A stretch of 64,000 nucleotides of DNA from Rosellinia necatrix (Eukaryota; Ascomycota; Sordariomycetes; Xylariales; Xylariaceae). The stretch covers positions 2,232,001 to 2,296,000 of the forward strand of contig JAGYVD010000003.1 in the NCBI GenBank assembly GCA_021209875.1, read 5' to 3'. The translations under genes were made by a program, and so were the position numbers. Under the pieces are notes generated by a model that saw nothing but the letters and a program-made list of their open reading frames with translations, searched no databases and was not told the DNA's origin. Below, one piece after another: positions 34,425 to 45,078 of the stretch. Position 1 is the first letter of the stretch. Each line of letters opens with the position of its first letter.

Positions 34425-35515
34425 ACAGTGATGGGAACTTTGGGAGGACGCGTCATCATATTTACCATAGTGACATGGTAACTCATCTCGATTTACCTCG
34501 CCCAGAAGGCGAGGTATCTATGAGCGATAAGCGAGACTAGTCAACATCGGTAATTTGGGGCAAGGCTTGTTTTTTTGTTTGTTTTTTCTGGACGCTGAGG
34601 CATCGGGCGGCGTTAAAAAGGAGTGATTTTAAAGGATGTGGCTGCGGAGCTTGTGTAGGGCGACCAGCGACTGTATTGTATTGTGAGAAGATAGATACTA
34701 CTCTGTGGTGAAAACGCCGAGTCTGCAAGTGAATCGGTAACGCACTCTGTCAACATTTCCCCTGGAACCGGAAGTGTAAGGAAGTCGATCGACCAGGCGG
34801 GTCGCTATCTGACACAGAGCAGGATGAGTTTGAATTGGGTAGAATGAACTAAAAACATCCATGAACCGTTTAATCGATCTTGGGCGGGAACATTCTCTTC
34901 TGTGCTTGGTAAATTGATGATGCTGAGTACCATACCCAGCAGCGTATAAGTTAGAACAAGGCTATTTATTCAAGAATCATGATCTCAAGTCTCAGTAACC
35001 GAATTATATCTCTTGTTGCTTACTTTTTTTCATGTTTATTGTTCGTTGGCGCAAATCTCAAGGCGTTGTCAAGTGTCAAGTGTCATGTGGTGTGATGAAG
35101 GGTTTATCTCTATTCCTAGATCCCAAGTATGGTACAGCATACTAACGATGCCATCCTCTCCATATCATTCTAGTGTTGGAGGCAGGAATATTTCGGTAAA
35201 CGCTTCCGTTGCTGATGAAACATGATGCCGTCGACGTAGTTCTATCCCATGACTCCCATGAACAATGTCCCAGGGTGGCTACCCGTACGCACGCATCAAG
35301 CATCCGCAGCAAATGAGGGGCAGACACGACCGTCGAAGAGCACCAACCGCCACCACAACGAGAGCGCACACTATCTTGCTTGTCCATCTTTATTTATGCT
35401 AGAAAAACCCTTCCCCCCCCCCCAAGACGAACCAGGTAGAGTTTGTAGAGGTGGGGAAAAAAAAAAGGGGGGGGGGATTTTTTGTCTTAATATTTTTATA
35501 TATATTCTTTTTTTG
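34425..35515. other. Convergent intergenic region with homopolymer cluster
   Basis: These are the 3' flanks of the UBL gene (+) and UMP1 (-). Just past the UMP1 stop, about 35413-35480 packs a C run of about 11-12, an A run of about 11, a G run of about 10 and T runs. Nothing else gene-like is visible. Confidence 0.55.
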
Positions 35516-36147
35516 TTAGACCTTCAGTTTGCGCTCCATCTCCTCGTGAATGCCAAGGGAGCCGTGCTGGTCCTCGCCGGTGAAGACGTCCTCCCAGTCG
35601 CACGAGGCCTCGCGGCCCATGAGGATGTCCTCGTGGACGCTGGCGCTGCCGACGCCGGTGGGGCCGGGGCGGCCGCCGAGGCAGGCGGGGCGCCAGGAGC
35701 CCTCGCGGGTGATCTTGAGCTCCATGCCGCGGCGGATGGGCTCGGCCATGCCGAAGGTGCGGCGCAGCGACTCCATGCGCAGCGACTCCTGCGTCGCCTC
35801 CCAGGCGCGCAGGCGGGCCTCGAGCGGGTGCCGGGACACGGGCGCCGGGGGGGCCGAGGAGGACGCGGACGCGGGGGCGGGGGCGGTGGCCGCCGGGTTG
35901 AGGCCCTGCCGGAGCACGTCGTACAGGCCTGGGGCGGACGGCGCCGAGGCGGACGGCGGGAGATGCGTGAACGTGCTGCCGTGCTGGGCGGGGGGGGACG
36001 ATGCGCATCGACTGCGGAGGGAGGGAGGTCAGCTAGCTAGCTCTCGCTCGGTGCGGCTTCGTGGGAGGGAGACGTTGGATTGATGGATCGATCAAGGGAA
36101 TCAATCAATCCCCAGGTTCGCCGTGGGTTGAGACGTCCGCTTACCAT
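35516..36147 (-). CDS. UMP1: Proteasome maturation factor Ump1 (one-base frameshift in exon 2)
   Basis: Ump1 is the chaperone that joins half-proteasomes and is the first substrate of the finished 20S particle. The conserved body is unmistakable: HPLEARLRAWEATQESLRMESLRRTFGMAEPIRRGMELKITREGSWRP, then SVHEDILMGREASCDWEDVFTGED and the end HEEMERKLKV. The best model has an exon of only the ATG (36147-36145), a 133-nt intron (GTAAGC...CGCAG) and exon 36011-35516, giving MSMRIVPP. The frame then slips: the eight-G plus-strand run at 35990-35997 must be read as seven to reach the expected QHGSTFTHLPPSASAPSAPGLYDVLRQ. Total exon length is 499 nt, one over a multiple of three. With one base removed it is 165 aa, a normal size. 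An alternative start at the second Met (MRIVPP) would not repair the slip. I read it as a functional gene with an assembly error. Confidence 0.93.
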
Positions 36148-36697
36148 TTTGGCGGTTGGCTATGGGTACGAGTAGATTTCCTTTTCTGTCTAGTACCTCT
36201 GTTCTCTGGGAGGTTGTGTTGCTAAGAAGGCGTCGTGTATGGCTTGGGTGAGTGGGAGGGTAGGTAGGTAGGTATGGTAATGGACGAAGGACGTAACGTC
36301 TGGATAATGGAGCTAAGAAAGCTTGGGAGCTTCTGGCACCCGCCCACTGGGCACCTGGGCAGGCTCCAAGCAGCTTTCGCGTTTAGAGCCTTGCCAAGCA
36401 CTGGAAGCCAGCTTTAGCTCCACCACCCCGGTCTAGCCCGGTACTCCCATAGCTGGTCTGGGTTAGGTACCACGGTACCCAGAAGTTGCACTAAAACGAG
36501 GTACCTAAGCACGCTAAGGAATCCCTTACATGCCGCGGGCACTGCCTCAACGTCACATATCCGATTATCGGATTAAGTTGTAAGTCGAAGGGTTCCGTGA
36601 CTGGCCATTCGACGTTCATTCGACATGCCGATTGAACTATACGAAGTATCCGTATAGGGAATTTAATACAGGTGAGGGAGGTCATGAGGCATCGACA
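36148..36697. promoter_or_regulatory. Divergent promoter region UMP1 / ABC ATPase
   Basis: 550 bp separate the UMP1 start (-) from the ABC ATPase start (+). It contains a short (GTAG)n run near 36260-36275 and CCAGGT/CTAGGTAC words. No recognised factor site can be assigned. Confidence 0.45.
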
Positions 36698-38808
36698 ATG
36701 CGGCCTCCTCCCACCCGTCTCCCCGTGGTGAACATCACCAATGGCACCTTCTACCGCCACCACCCCAATGCGAGCTCAACGCATCCAAACCCGCCGCTCT
36801 TCAAGAACCTGGATTTCACGCTGCCGTCGGCTGTCGAACCCCCCACACACTGGTATGTGGTCGGGCCGTCTTTGAGCGGGAAAACCACCTTTCTTCAGCT
36901 TCTCAGGGGAGCCCACCTCTGCCTGCCACCGGCAGCCCGGGCCTATCCCTATCTCTCGTCAGAGGCAGTTCCTCACAGGCTGCGTGTGCCCAGCAGGGCA
37001 ATTCGGTACGTGGGCTTCAACAACGACAGCCTGACGCCCGGTATTACCACGTCCACCTACCTCTCTGCTCGGTATGAGTCCAAGCGCGAGAATACGGACT
37101 TCTCACTCCGGGATTTCCTTCTTGGCAACACCAATCTGAATGTGCTAGAGCGTAGTCCGCAAGACGAGCCCAATCCTGCACTCCTGAACCGGGTTGTCAA
37201 GGATCTGAAGCTCTCGCAGCTCCTGGACCTGCCCGTGGCGTTCTTGAGCAACGGCCAGGGGCGCAGGGCGAGGATAGCGCGAGCTTTGCTCACGGCCCCG
37301 GAGGTCCTACTCTTAGATGAGCCGTTTATGGGCCTTGATCCCCCGACCGTGGCCGGATTGAGCCCACTTCTTCACTCCCTAGCTCGTAGCGCGAGTCCAA
37401 GGCTCGTTCTCAGCGCAAGGCCACAAGATCCCATTCCGGAATGGATAACACATCTAGTCTACTTAAGGGCGGGTTGCCAAGTCGGCGTCATGGGCGAGAA
37501 AGAGACCGTCCTGGACGGTCTTCGCAAGTACGTCCGTGGGGTGTGGAATGGCGCTCTGGCAGAAGATGAAAAGCTCGCCGTACACAACGTAGTCCAAATG
37601 GGAAAGGTTCTTACTGCGAAGGGAATTCAAGGGGATGCCCTGATGGGTGATGAAACTGCCGCTGGGGATGGAACACAGGCTGCTGATATAGCGGTTAACA
37701 CACGGAGGGCCATCGGAGAGCCGCTTGTAGAGATGGATGGGTGCCGAGTGCAATACCGAGGCCAGGTTGTGTTGGGCAACTGGAAAGAGCATGTCAATGG
37801 CCAAGAACGTGAAGGCCTAAGGTGGACTGTCCGAAAAGGCGAAAGATGGGGTATTTTTGGGCCAAACGGCTCCGGCAAAACTACTAGTAAGTACCTGACG
37901 GGGCCACTGTCGTCTTGTCTGTCTTAACGGGCCCCTTTCCAGCTGGAATCGCATCTGAGAAGCCTCCACATGTGTGACCTATTTATATATCACGCTCAAG
38001 ATGGCGACCACTAACTCTGGGTATTGTAGTTGTGTCTCTTATATGCTCTGATCACCCTCAAACGTATTCGCTGCCTATCAAACTATTCGGGCGGAGCCGA
38101 CTACCGGAACCTGGCTCTGGTGCTCCTCCCTTGACATTTTGGGATATCCAGGCACGGATCGGGCACTCAAGTCCCGAAATTCACCAGCATATGCCGCGGA
38201 GCCTCACAGTGCGCCAGGTCATCGAAAACGCGTGGGCTGACACGTTTCGGACCAGGGCAAAACTTGACGAACAGGCGACGGCGAAGGTCGAAGCTTGTCT
38301 ACGGTGGTTTGAAGCTGAACTAAACCCGGCTTACACAGCACAGCCCCAATCCGTATTAAAGGATAAGGGTCTCCAATGGGCAGACCACTACATGTTCGGC
38401 GAGGTCTCTTTCTCAGCACAGCGCGTGGCACTATTCTTGAGGGCGATCATCAAGGGTCCGGACATTGTGGTTCTCGACGAAGCATGCAGTGGCATGGACG
38501 ATGGAGTTCGGAACCGGTGTCTTCTTTTTCTTGAGGCCGGCCAGACAAAGCAGTACGCAAAACTGAGTGACGGGTCAGAAACAATCGTAGAAAGTGAGGC
38601 TTCCAAGACGGGCAACGTCAAGATTGGCGGCCTAACCGACGACCAGGCGTTGGTATGCATCAGCCACGTTCGAGAGGAGATCCCGGATTGCGTCAGAGAA
38701 TGGATTTGCCTGCCCGAGGCGAACTCAGGCGAGCGAGCTCGATTTGGCGCGGCTGGTGCGCCCCTAGGTCGCGATGAGAAAAGCTGGAGAGAGATTTGGG
38801 GAATGTAA
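36698..38808 (+). CDS. Soluble twin-cassette ABC ATPase (YDR061W/ModF type)
   Basis: This is an ABC-family ATPase with two nucleotide-binding domains and no membrane span. Exons 36698-37886 and 38030-38808 (intron 143 nt, GTAAGT...TGTAG, branch CTAAC) join to 655 aa. NBD1 has Walker A GPSLSGKTT (about residue 56), signature LSNGQGRRARIARALL and Walker B VLLLDEPFMGLD. NBD2 has Walker A GPNGSGKTT (split by the intron), a degenerate signature FSAQRVALFLRAI, Walker B IVVLDEACSGMD, and an H-loop-like CISHVREEIPDCV. This matches the yeast YDR061W / bacterial ModF arrangement, whose exact role is unsettled; a mitochondrial location has been proposed for related fungal proteins. In-frame codons extend upstream to a TTG at 36632, so a slightly longer N-terminus after an upstream intron cannot be excluded. 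The loss of LSGGQ in NBD2 suggests asymmetric ATPase sites. Confidence 0.93.
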
Positions 38809-39278
38809 GAGTAAATCCGAGTGGCCTATGGCGCTTAGCATATCAAGAGATAGTAGATGGACTGGAAGACACGCCTAGCATCTTCAGCCGGACCTTGCCG
38901 TCACGCTGGGAAAGCTCGTGTAGGAAATCTTCAATCAACGTCGTCCTTCAAAATGGCGCTCTCTCTAGGGAAATCGAAACGGAAGATACCAGTATAGGAC
39001 CCGGAGGCGTAGAACTCAGAAATGATTAGGAAGTAATTCCCCACCCCCGTTCCCTTACGGTGGGCATCACGATGAACAAAAAGTATTATGATCCTATTAA
39101 ATGCTTGCAGTGCCACGATACAGAGGGTGTAGAATAGTGCTCCTAGAAGGCGCGACCTCGCGGCCAACTAATAGAGCCTGTTTTAGCCGCGAAATTGAGT
39201 CGGACATTGGTGGATCGAACCTATCGAGGTCGACAGATGAGGCGACTATCCAAGGATTTGGATTGTATTACCTCGATT

Positions 39279-40396
39279 CTAGGTGCGGTGAGCAACAGTG
39301 AAACCCATGTCAGAAACCACTGATATCCCATTGGGATCATCTTCGCATTGTTTGTACCAGAGAATGCTGTCCGGCTTCAGATCGCCATGGCGTCCATACT
39401 GGCCCGGCAAGTGAGGCGGGTGGTGAATGGCCTGCACTGCTCCTGCTATCCCCACAAGTTGTTTAGAAAACCAGCGGGCATTCTCCAAGCTCCATGGCCG
39501 TGTCTGTTGTGTCTCCCAGTACGATACTGGGTCGCAGGTTGCCCAGGGAAACAAGCCGTTTCTCGTCCCTATATGTGTGAATTGTGGTCAGCAAAGTGAC
39601 TAAGTGCCTAGAAACTGTGCCGTTAAAGTTTTTAAGTTGCCTTATCTCATTTTTATACACATTCTCCAACCCCTTGTTTTCCTACCGCGTTAAGGGTTTT
39701 CCATGCAAAGTAGTTTGTTTGAACATGCCTTCCAGCCAATCTGATAATCCACAAATATTTATTAGCTCGAACTTGTGAGACAGGTGGGATTCGCTTGAGT
39801 GACCGACCATGTCTAGAATTCCATCAAACCCGTGGTAGTCCCCATGTATATGAACTCGTTTAACATGGCTATAACCACCTCCCCCTTGGAGTGACTCACC
39901 TGGGGGGTCTTTCTCAATTTGGGTCGTGGACTGAGAAACCAGATCGTGCGGTTCGCACCATGGCAGGACCACATCCCATTGGAAATCCATGTGATTGGGA
40001 ACAAGACCTGATCCCATTTCCATATATGGTACATTTAATTTCCATTTTACCTTCACCAGGTGTTTTAGATCTTAATAGCGGCAGCGTATCATCCGCTATG
40101 CCGTCGTTTTTGAACGCCATAATGGTGCGTCCCATACCGAAATAACCGAGCATTATTAGTATAATGATGTAATATTTGTGGACTTCATTGCACAAGCCAT
40201 CAGTATCGACATCTTGCCAAGAGGGCGCTCCGCGGCGCTTGTATTCATTGAAAAGATTCATGATGATCTCTTCGGTGAGTATCTTTCGAAGGATCCAGGG
40301 CTGAGAGATTCGTTCACTTTGCTCTCCCATCTCTCCTTGAATAGAACTATTCACCATTGTGTTGATCTCCTCCTCCACGTCCGCCAAGTCGGACAT
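39279..40396 (-). pseudogene. Protein kinase-like pseudogene B
   Basis: Fragments of a fungal protein-kinase-like gene lie in order on the minus strand. 40396 to about 40050 gives an N-terminal helical region (EEIIMNLFNEYKRRGAPSWQDVDTDGL). About 40050 to 39685 gives a Gly-rich nucleotide loop LQGGGGYSHVKRV, and the N-lobe follows to 39560 (KNEIRQLKNFNG...RHLVTLLTT). 39554 to 39279 gives FPWATCDPVSYWE, the helix ARWFSKQLVGIAGAVQAIHH, the catalytic loop GRHGDLKPDSILWY and SDMGFTVAHR. Lesions: a frame change near 40050, an in-frame TAG at 39684-39682 after GKPLTR, a frame change near 39560 (one extra or two missing bases between RL and FPWA), and a TAG right after VAHRT. The C-lobe beyond the activation segment is not readable. 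The APE-equivalent region is missing, so no activity is expected. Confidence 0.75.
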
Positions 40397-41299
40397 TATA
40401 GTAATTAGCTGGTAGGCTGCCTGGAGAAGAGGCTATTGCGGTATATACTACAGCTTCGGTGGATTTTAGAATTTGGAGGTATATTGCAATAGAACTTATG
40501 AATGGGGAACGGCGAGCCAGATGAACTTATTGGCTAGCGGAGGGGTAGGGGGATAAGAGGTAGATGGGCACAATAATTCAGTGTGTCAGACTAAGGGAGC
40601 CGAGTGAGGACACCTAGTTATATACACCAACAACATATCCGAACACCACAAACCGTTGTACTGTGATTTGTGCTCAAAGCACTTGACCTAACATATCAGC
40701 GTGAATATGCAACTAACTCTAGCCCGGCTGACACGGGGAAAAAAAAAAAAGAGAAGCGGGAGGAAACAGGGAATAGGACAGGAGCGCCGCCCTAGAACAG
40801 GAGCAGCCGCCCTGGGATAAGCAACAGCGTCGCCGAGCCTGCTTCCACATTTGCATGAAGTTGAAAAGTGTGGTGGACGGGCGTGCAGTTTATTCGATAC
40901 CGATGCCGCCATATGTAGGTCAGGGTCCGTGGCGCTCATCACCTGCATGTTAGGTAGCAATGTCACACTCCCAGCACACGTTCGCATACCCTGTAAGCAG
41001 TCTTTCCCAAGTATGCAAGTATTTCAGCAGTAATAGATAACACCACTTAGCCGGTCCTGAAGCCTTGTAAGTGATATCGAGCCGGCTCTTCTCGGCATGC
41101 AGGCAGGTGGTAATATTGAACGCCATACAGTCGGTCATGTAACCTTTCAAGTGACATCAAGCCGACATTTCTAGTAAGAACGTAACGGGCAAAGGATATG
41201 CGGGGATGGAGGCGCCGTTTATTGAAGAATAAGGATTGGGGTCGGCTCACATTTCCGTAAGGCTGTACGACGGAATATCGACTTTTTCATCTAATATAT
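40397..41299. other. Spacer between two kinase pseudogenes
   Basis: It contains an A10 tract near 40741 and no conserved coding signal. It probably holds the remains of the 3' flank of pseudogene A and the 5' flank of pseudogene B. Confidence 0.45.
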
Positions 41300-43219
41300 C
41301 TATATACAGCCTCGGCTGAGGGATTTCTTGCTTCCACAATATGTTTCACGTTTTGCCACTCCGTTATCCACGCCCACAATCGGCTTATTAGAGCTTTGGT
41401 GAAATACCTCTTTCCTAAGATCGTCTTGTGTTGCTTCGAATTTCTCCCCTAACGACGCCTCCGACCCTTTTGTGGTGTCTCCGTCGATTTGGAAAACTGC
41501 GCTTGAACGTCGGGCGGGTAGGTTTTGTGATGATGTTAAGGCTAACACGTTGATAACTTTCTCCCTGCTACTGCGACCTTCATTGCACTTCGCATTACCA
41601 AAAGCTGGAGTGGGAAATAGACCAGCTTCATGCTGACCGTTGACCTCCTCGTGAGGCTGCGATACTTCCGGCGCCCGAGCTTCTCCAACAGTCGATGCCG
41701 ACCCAGCCATCTCGCGTGGCCGTATTTCCAAACTCAGTTTCGCCGACATGCGGCCCTTTGAGCCGTGAGAGTTCAACTGCATGATTCTCTGATGGGTTGC
41801 GCTAACATCTAGGTTGATTAGTAGTTTCTCGGGAAACTTCATCCCGCTAATTGCCTACTCACTTTCCGGGTTATTTGAGTGCGATGTGGGAACTGACACC
41901 GTCTGGGAGAGGTTTGTTCCTTGCCGGCCTTTGGGGGGTTTTTTTTTGTGAGTTTCTCCCAATAATCGTTGTCTTCGTGGCATTCTTGGCCCATTTTCTC
42001 GGTGAATAACAAGAGGTCTGGCATTTGGCAGCGGTTTTGGGGACGTATTCGAAGAACTCGCCCCTCTACGAAGTTGATGAAGTCCGGGAGAAAGTTTGTG
42101 CATCCTGGTTGTTCCCGTAACGTCTTGAAGTGCTTCAGTCGCACCATTAGCTTGTGGATTTTTGGGGGCAATTATTCAACTCATCTCTCACCTCGCGTAC
42201 AGACCTCTTTAATGTCGCACGGCCATTAGGGTGGCGATCTGGGTCATTAGTCAAGCTGGGATGCTAGCCATTTGGCCAGCTTGAGTCCTCTTGGCGTCTT
42301 GGTGGACAATCCGCCCGGGGATACGATCTGTAGAAATCGCCCAGGTTTCCGCCATCTGCCCAGAGGAACAGAAGGTAGTAATGCTCGCCATCCTGGTGTG
42401 TAGCAAGCAGCTGGACGAGATGCGGGTGGCCTTTCCCAAGGCGCTTCAGGGGGTCTACCTCCGCCCGGAAAGCCGGCTCGCCGCTGTAATAGGGTCTCTT
42501 GAGTACCAACCAACACTCCGAGCCCTGAAATGCATTAGCGAGCACCGTACATAGTGTCGTGGGGCCAAGGCTCTTTACATACACTTGATGGTGAGTTTCG
42601 GTGAGCCGGGCGGATTTGGATCTTTGACACGGTTCCAACCCCTCCGGTCTACTTCAGTTCGCAATTCAAAAGGTTGAATCAGTATCTGCCACTGGTATTG
42701 GAAGAAGACCTCTGTGTGAGAGGTGGCCTAACCGTGGGAGAAGCCAACGGGACCGGGTTCGCCTTCACACCTTCTCCTTACTAATTGAGGATATCTTGAG
42801 CGCGATGTATCCAGCGCCAGTGGGAGGTCCCCATCGTGCAGGCCTTCATCGATGACCTTTATGATTACTGACGCCTCGCACATTAAAACCAAGATTGCAA
42901 AAAGACAACGGCGACTAGTCTTCGTCGACTCCCCCTTCCCTATTCCACAAATCTGATTGGTACGGTATTGCAGATCTTCGTTCTAACCTACATCCGATTT
43001 CGCAAGTTCAGCATGGATCGTCTTGGCGTTGATGATTGTGTTTAGGTCGCTCAATGGAATAAATGATTTTTGGTCTGAATTGCGCGATGCCGAGTTGATC
43101 ATGGCATTTCGAAGGCGCCTCTCGAGAGTTTGCTCGGTGAGGGATTGGTTCCCAATTTCTCTCTCGTTACAGTCCGATGGACACCCATCATCGGTGGCGA
43201 TGGATGTCGCGCCTCCCAC
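41300..43219 (-). pseudogene. Protein kinase-like pseudogene A
   Basis: A second, diverged member of the same kinase-like family. 43219-42983 reads an N-terminal motif (LTEQTLERRLRNAMINSAS...NTIINAKTIHAELAKSDVG). The same frame continues through a TAG to NEDLQYRTNQICGIGKG, then CEASVIIKVIDEGLHDGDLPLALD and GFSHG, another TAG, and FFQYQWQILI. 42638-42264 carries the N-lobe (CWLVLKRPYYSGEPAFRAEVDPLKRLGKGHPHLVQLLATH...HYYLLFLWADGGNLGDFY). Only about 100 bp later, 42171-41839 carries the C-lobe tail (NFVEGRVLRIRPQNRCQMPDLLLFTEKM), so the catalytic and activation loops are deleted. 41842-41300 is an open Ser/Arg-rich tail. Both TAGs sit where the pattern suggests Trp (TGG to TAG), the change RIP makes by CpA to TpA on the other strand. 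It is non-functional. Confidence 0.75.
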
Positions 43220-44827
43220 CCGAAGCCGAGTATTATTGGGCTACAGCTATCTGTGATCAACTGCGGGCGGTGCCGTGGGGTTGTGAGGATATAAGCCCTA
43301 CCCCTATACTTGGCTATCTACCTGCTACTTAGCTGCTACCTCATAGTGACTAGACCTTACTCTGGGCATTCTTAACATGACACGGATAGTAATCCGGTCT
43401 TGTAAGGCTCTGCGTCCTTTTATGCTCTAGTTCAGGCATCCATCTTCTTCCTTATTTCTTTTCCCACCGTGAAAATGGTGGAGATGATGCTTCATTCCAG
43501 ATACGCCAGCCCTGTCATCTTGTCAATGGCATTGATAAAACTGGTCGGCGAGTGCATAGTCGAGGCACGTAACACTTGGATTTATCTATGCCGATAATCT
43601 ACCCAGTTACATATGTTAACCTTTTTTCTTTTTTTTTTTCTTCTAGTTACGTCAAAATGTGTATAGCATCCGGTCTGAGAAAGACTTCAATATGGTACAT
43701 ATCCGTCCTTGCCCCACGACTACTTATCATGGAGAAGGAGAAGGAGAAGGAGGCTATGTTGGGTGGCGTTGACAGATGACGGGCGATGGGGCGCAACTAC
43801 ATGATCACAGTACCAACCAATAACTTGCGATTCGCTGGACATGGCTGTGTTGGCCTGTGTAACCGTATCCCTAGCCTTTTGGATCAGGCGCGGTGGTACT
43901 GCACTATTTTAGCACTACATATAGAATTGGTTGGGCTACTGGCCTACGATCGTGTGCACATAATTGGTTTATATTATTTAAAGAATGCCTATAATAAGAT
44001 CTAGTTATTAAAAAATAGCAGCTGGGTCGTAAATAGATAGCCAAGTATAGGGGTAAGGTTTAATATTATTAATTCCTAGGCCTCCTGTCTAGGTAGGAGA
44101 CCTTTAGTCCTTATATATACCAATATTCCTCTAGAGCTACACCATAGGGTAGCTGGTACCTCGCCATGTGCTTCACCCACCTGACAGTTTACCATTCGCG
44201 TGTCAGCCTGTGAAAGGACAAAAGGCTGTTGCCCGTAGAATCATTGACTGAATTATGTCGAGGATATGATATATCCAGGCGTCCCCCACGCTGCTGTAGC
44301 CACAGCCTTGTCATGCCAAGGCTCGCTAGACAAGATCTATGCCTAGTATTACGACTAGAGAGAACTTAGCTAGATAGATCGCCCCAACAGATTCCATCAA
44401 CTTGCCTGCACTGATCACTCCGCCCCCATTCCACGATCATACCTGATCAGTCCATTCCTTCGCAATATCGGGGTAGTGTAAGTCTTTCTAATTATTTCGA
44501 GGAGGTTGGTACCGAGACAGCACCTGAGGGGATATCAGGCCTAGGTGTGTACCGGTGGGCAGACCTGGGACTGCGTTCATGATAACTTATCCTGCAACAT
44601 TTGGACATTCCTATAAGGGGCCAGCTGAACTGCACGAACCCGCATATAACTGTGGTGGTCGCTGGGGTCCGGTCGGTGCGCCAATGTGTTTCCTTTCCGG
44701 CCAAAACGTGCAGGCGTTGCGACTAGAGCGTCAGCCCGTTCACCCCTATTGCCGCCTCTCAGACCCCGGTGGATTTCTTATCTGGGTAAGAATCAGTGCC
44801 CGGGACGAGCTGAAGACCCCCTGCACC
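43220..44827. other. Degenerate region upstream of the LTR element
   Basis: It holds the 5' flank of pseudogene A, a pair of 22-bp inverted repeats (43299-43320 and 44034-44055), short GGAGAA repeats near 43730-43750, and a plus-strand open frame from the ATG at 44579 that is cut by the LTR insertion. No gene can be named. Confidence 0.5.
43299..44055. mobile_element. Candidate TIR DNA element remnant
   Basis: A 22-bp perfect inverted repeat (left 43299-43320, right 44034-44055; core CTATACTTGGCTATC) encloses 713 bp. A second inner matched word AGCTGCTA lies about 10 bp further in on both sides. The interior has no transposase that I can read and becomes AT-rich near the right end. No clear target-site duplication is visible. 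It could be a decayed MITE or a truncated transposon; the repeat may also be larger than the exact part. Confidence 0.5.
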
Positions 44828-44832
44828 ATGTA
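44579..44832 (+). pseudogene. ORF interrupted by the LTR insertion
   Basis: From the ATG at 44579 the frame is open into the target site at 44828-44832, giving about 84 residues (MITYPATFGHSYKGPAELHE...CRLSDPGGFLIWVRISARDE) that I do not recognise. Inside the LTR it ends at 44908. On the far side, the sequence after the target duplication (59720 onward) is open in the phase that would have continued it, for about 17 codons to a TAA. This suggests the element landed in a host ORF or in an older repeat. A signal this short may be chance. Confidence 0.35.
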
Positions 44833-45078
44833 TGTAAGGGCCAGCGGCACGCAAAATAATAGTATTGTATTGCTGGCTACAGCTAATACGACAAGGATTC
44901 TAAATTAGGACCAATATATAACTTTAATTTCTTAGTTTATAAAAAAAAAAGTAAAGCTAGTAATATAGCAGTTTGTAAATAAAAACATAAAAAATCTAGT
45001 AAGTTATTAGTAGATTTTTAAATAAGTTTATAAAATAATATATTTTTATATTTTAATCTATACTTTTATATTTTAATA
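44833..45078 (+). repeat. 5' LTR (outer part spared by RIP)
   Basis: 246 bp beginning TGTAAGGGCC. Aligned base for base to 59469-59714 (offset 14,636) it needs no gap. Its first 100 bp keep G/C where the 3' copy has A/T; its last 100 bp are A/T where the 3' copy keeps G/C. Confidence 0.93.

Noticed and set aside
35249..36083. Long plus-strand ORFs (263 and 177 codons) over UMP1
   Set aside because: They are antisense to conserved UMP1 codons and made of low-complexity Ala/Gly/Arg; they arise from the high GC3 of UMP1.
39891..40145. Plus-strand ORFs over the kinase pseudogenes
   Set aside because: Kinase motifs read only on the minus strand, so these are shadows.
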